From NCBI GenBank assembly GCA_900767585.1, contig CAAFZP010000142.1:1-15051 (forward strand): a DNA stretch of 15,051 bases, written 5' to 3'. A program made the position numbers and the translations under genes. A model generated the notes under the pieces. The model saw only the letters and a program-made list of their open reading frames with translations, made no database searches and was not told the DNA's origin. This document shows positions 13,298 through 15,051 of the stretch, one piece after another. The stretch's first letter is position 1. The number at the start of each line of letters is the position of its first letter. The stretch comes from Lachnospiraceae bacterium. GTDB lineage: Bacteria; Bacillota; Clostridia; Lachnospirales; Lachnospiraceae.

Positions 13298-14893
13298 ATG
13301 GCAGAGGGAAAAGATTTGCTGCAGGTATTATGGAGCGGGGCAGATGTATTGCGTGGAAAGATGGATGCAAATGAATACAAGACATATTTGCTGGGATTGG
13401 TTTTCTATAAATACTTATCAGATTCGTACCTTTCCAAAGTGTATGATCTGTTAAATGATGCAACACCGGAGAGCTTGGAAGAGGCGCAGGCCGCTTATGA
13501 AGAAATCATGGGGAGTGAAGATGCAGAGGAGCTGTTGGAGGAACTGAAAGAATCTTTGCATTATACATTGGATCCGGACATGACCTATGTCAGCATCTTA
13601 AAGGATGCGAAAAACAACGCGTTTAACCGGGAAAAATTACAGGCAGCCTTCAATCGGATTGAGGAGTCTGATGAACTGTTCCATGGACTTTTTGCGGATG
13701 TCGATCTGTATTCGAACCGATTGGGAACCGGCGATCAGAAGCAGAGTGCAACGATTGCGGAAGTAATCAAAGTGTTGGACGATGCAGATCTGATTCATAC
13801 CGAGGGCGATGTACTGGGAAATGCATATGAGTATCTGATCGGTCAGTTTGCTTCGGAAACGGGAAAGAAAGCAGGAGAATTCTATACACCACATGGACCG
13901 GCACAGATCTTATGCCGGATCGCTATGACCGGACAGGAAAATAAAAAAGGATTGCAGGTATATGATCCGTGTATGGGTTCCGGTTCTTTGATGCTTAGCT
14001 GTAGAAATTATTCCACAGAACCAGACTTTATCAAATATTACGGACAGGAACTGATGCCATCCACTTACAACCTTGCTCGTATGAATATGTTCCTGCATGG
14101 CGTACTGCCGGAGAATCAGCATCTGCGAAATGGAGACACCCTGGATGCAGACTGGCCAACCGATGAAGAGACGGAGTTTGATGCGGTGACAATGAATCCG
14201 CCGTATTCTGCAAAATGGTCGGCTGCCGAGGGCTTCAAACAGGATGAGCGATTTATGGATTATGGTGGAAAACTGGCACCGAAATCAAAGGCGGATTATG
14301 CATTTTTGTTACATGGATTCTATCATCTGAAACAGACAGGAACTATGGCAATCGTGTTGCCGCATGGTGTGTTGTTCCGTGGAGCAGCAGAGGGAAGCAT
14401 AAGGAAGACCTTACTGGAAAATGGTTCAATCTATGCTGTGATTGGTCTGCCATCGAACATGTTCTACAATACGTCGATTCCTACCTGTATTATCGTGCTG
14501 AAGAAGCACCGGGACGGCAGGGATGTATTATTTATTGATGCTTCCAAGTTATTCGAGAAAGAAAAGAAGCAGAACGTGATGAAAGAGGAACATATTGATC
14601 ATGTTCTGGAATTATATAATGCCCGTAAGACAGTGGAGAAAGAAGCGTATCTGGCATCTTATGAGGATATTGTCGCAAATGATTTCAATTTGAACATCCC
14701 AAGATATGTGGATACAACGGAAGAAGAGGAAGCAATCGATCTGACAGCTTTGACGCAGAGTATGCAGGAGACAGATACGCAGATCAAAGAGGAACATGCG
14801 GCACTGCTTGGAATGATGAAGGAATTGACCTTCCGGGATGATACGACAAAAGATGCGGTAGAAGCACTGATTCGTATGTTTGAGGAGGTGTAG
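13298..14893 (+). CDS. hsdM: Type I restriction-modification system, DNA N6-adenine methyltransferase subunit
   Basis: HsdM joins HsdS to methylate adenines at a bipartite site and is also part of the HsdR-containing nuclease. The 531-residue protein has the HsdM N-terminal helical domain (about 1-150, with LRGKMDANEYKTYLLGLVFY), SAM motif I as DPCMGSGS (223-230), and the catalytic motif IV NPPY (300-303) in VTMNPPYSAKW. The segment ETGKKAGEFYTPHGPAQILC is another family hallmark. AAGGAGG lies upstream of the ATG. The length is usual and all key residues are present. hsdS begins 3 bp after the stop, with its ribosome binding site inside the end of hsdM. Confidence 0.96.
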   Translation: MAEGKDLLQVLWSGADVLRGKMDANEYKTYLLGLVFYKYLSDSYLSKVYDLLNDATPESLEEAQAAYEEIMGSEDAEELLEELKESLHYTLDPDMTYVSILKDAKNNAFNREKLQAAFNRIEESDELFHGLFADVDLYSNRLGTGDQKQSATIAEVIKVLDDADLIHTEGDVLGNAYEYLIGQFASETGKKAGEFYTPHGPAQILCRIAMTGQENKKGLQVYDPCMGSGSLMLSCRNYSTEPDFIKYYGQELMPSTYNLARMNMFLHGVLPENQHLRNGDTLDADWPTDEETEFDAVTMNPPYSAKWSAAEGFKQDERFMDYGGKLAPKSKADYAFLLHGFYHLKQTGTMAIVLPHGVLFRGAAEGSIRKTLLENGSIYAVIGLPSNMFYNTSIPTCIIVLKKHRDGRDVLFIDASKLFEKEKKQNVMKEEHIDHVLELYNARKTVEKEAYLASYEDIVANDFNLNIPRYVDTTEEEEAIDLTALTQSMQETDTQIKEEHAALLGMMKELTFRDDTTKDAVEALIRMFEEV

Positions 14894-14896
14894 GAT

Positions 14897-15051
14897 ATGA
14901 GTACACCGAAGATACGATTTAAAGGGTTCGAAGACGATTGGGAACAGCGTAAGTTGGAAACAGTAGCTACTTTCAGTAAAGGAAGTGGATATTCAAAAGG
15001 CGATTTAAAAGAGGTTGGTACACCTATTATTTTGTATGGTCGTTTATATAC
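14897..15051 (+). CDS. hsdS: Type I restriction specificity subunit, N-terminal part (3' end outside window)
   Basis: From ATG 14897, preceded by GAGGAGG, the frame reads MSTPKIRFKGFEDDWEQRKL and then FSKGSGYSKGDLKEVGTPII before the window ends after 51 complete codons. The 'P.LRF..F...WEQRKL' opening and 'SKG.GYSK.DL...G.PIILYGRLY' block are standard for the first target-recognition domain of HsdS. It supplies DNA sequence specificity to HsdM. Whether the gene is complete and whether hsdR follows cannot be seen. Confidence 0.9.
   Translation, partial: MSTPKIRFKGFEDDWEQRKLETVATFSKGSGYSKGDLKEVGTPIILYGRLY

Noticed and set aside
1..15051. CRISPR array, tRNA or rRNA genes
   Set aside because: I found no regularly spaced repeats, no cloverleaf with a TTCGA-type loop and no rRNA signature on either strand.

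Overview
The window looks like chromosomal DNA from a gut-type Firmicute, most likely Lachnospiraceae (Clostridia). This rests on strong AGGAGG-type ribosome binding sites, moderate GC, occasional GTG/TTG starts and the style of the protein families; I did no database search. No rRNA, tRNA, CRISPR array or complete mobile element was seen.

Layout. (1) 2-4073: the 3' part of a TetR-type regulator, then a translationally coupled pair of ABC half-transporters (permease plus ATPase each), probably a heterodimeric exporter or siderophore-type transporter. Two inverted repeats lie between regulator and transporter. (2) 4074-5951: a terminator, a clear promoter, and an AT-rich two-gene unit. The first gene encodes a coiled, WXG100/LXG-like N-terminal domain joined to a papain-like cysteine peptidase (Cys, His, SSWG). 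The second encodes a small lipoprotein 12 bp downstream. I read this as a candidate type VII-secreted effector with a membrane-anchored immunity lipoprotein; it is the most interesting locus in the window. (3) 5978-6628: a cytosolic calcineurin-like phosphoesterase. (4) 8869-6625, minus strand: a TetR repressor with its own promoter and a perfect palindromic operator, then a SAM-dependent methyltransferase of the leucine carboxyl methyltransferase type, then an L-2-amino-thiazoline-4-carboxylate hydrolase-family protein, probably one operon. (5) 8911-9210: an internally deleted remnant of an ISLre2/UPF0236-type transposase. (6) 9331-11765: a promoter, an O-acetylhomoserine sulfhydrylase (metY), a small conserved protein, a small membrane ORF interrupted by an in-frame TGA, a second calcineurin-like phosphoesterase, and a terminator. 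(7) 11779-12096: a self-contained unit (promoter, 52-codon ORF or small RNA, strong terminator). (8) 12121-13209: an XRE-type HTH protein with a 20-bp-stem terminator, then a YunG-like protein. (9) 13298 to the end: hsdM and the start of hsdS of a type I restriction-modification system that continues beyond the window.

How they fit together. The window is a chain of small accessory cassettes: export with local regulation, possible interbacterial competition, ligand-controlled small-molecule modification, sulfur assimilation and DNA defence. Intrinsic terminators separate many of them. The two phosphoesterases are paralogues of one another. The remnant transposase and the AT-rich effector unit point to past gene gain.
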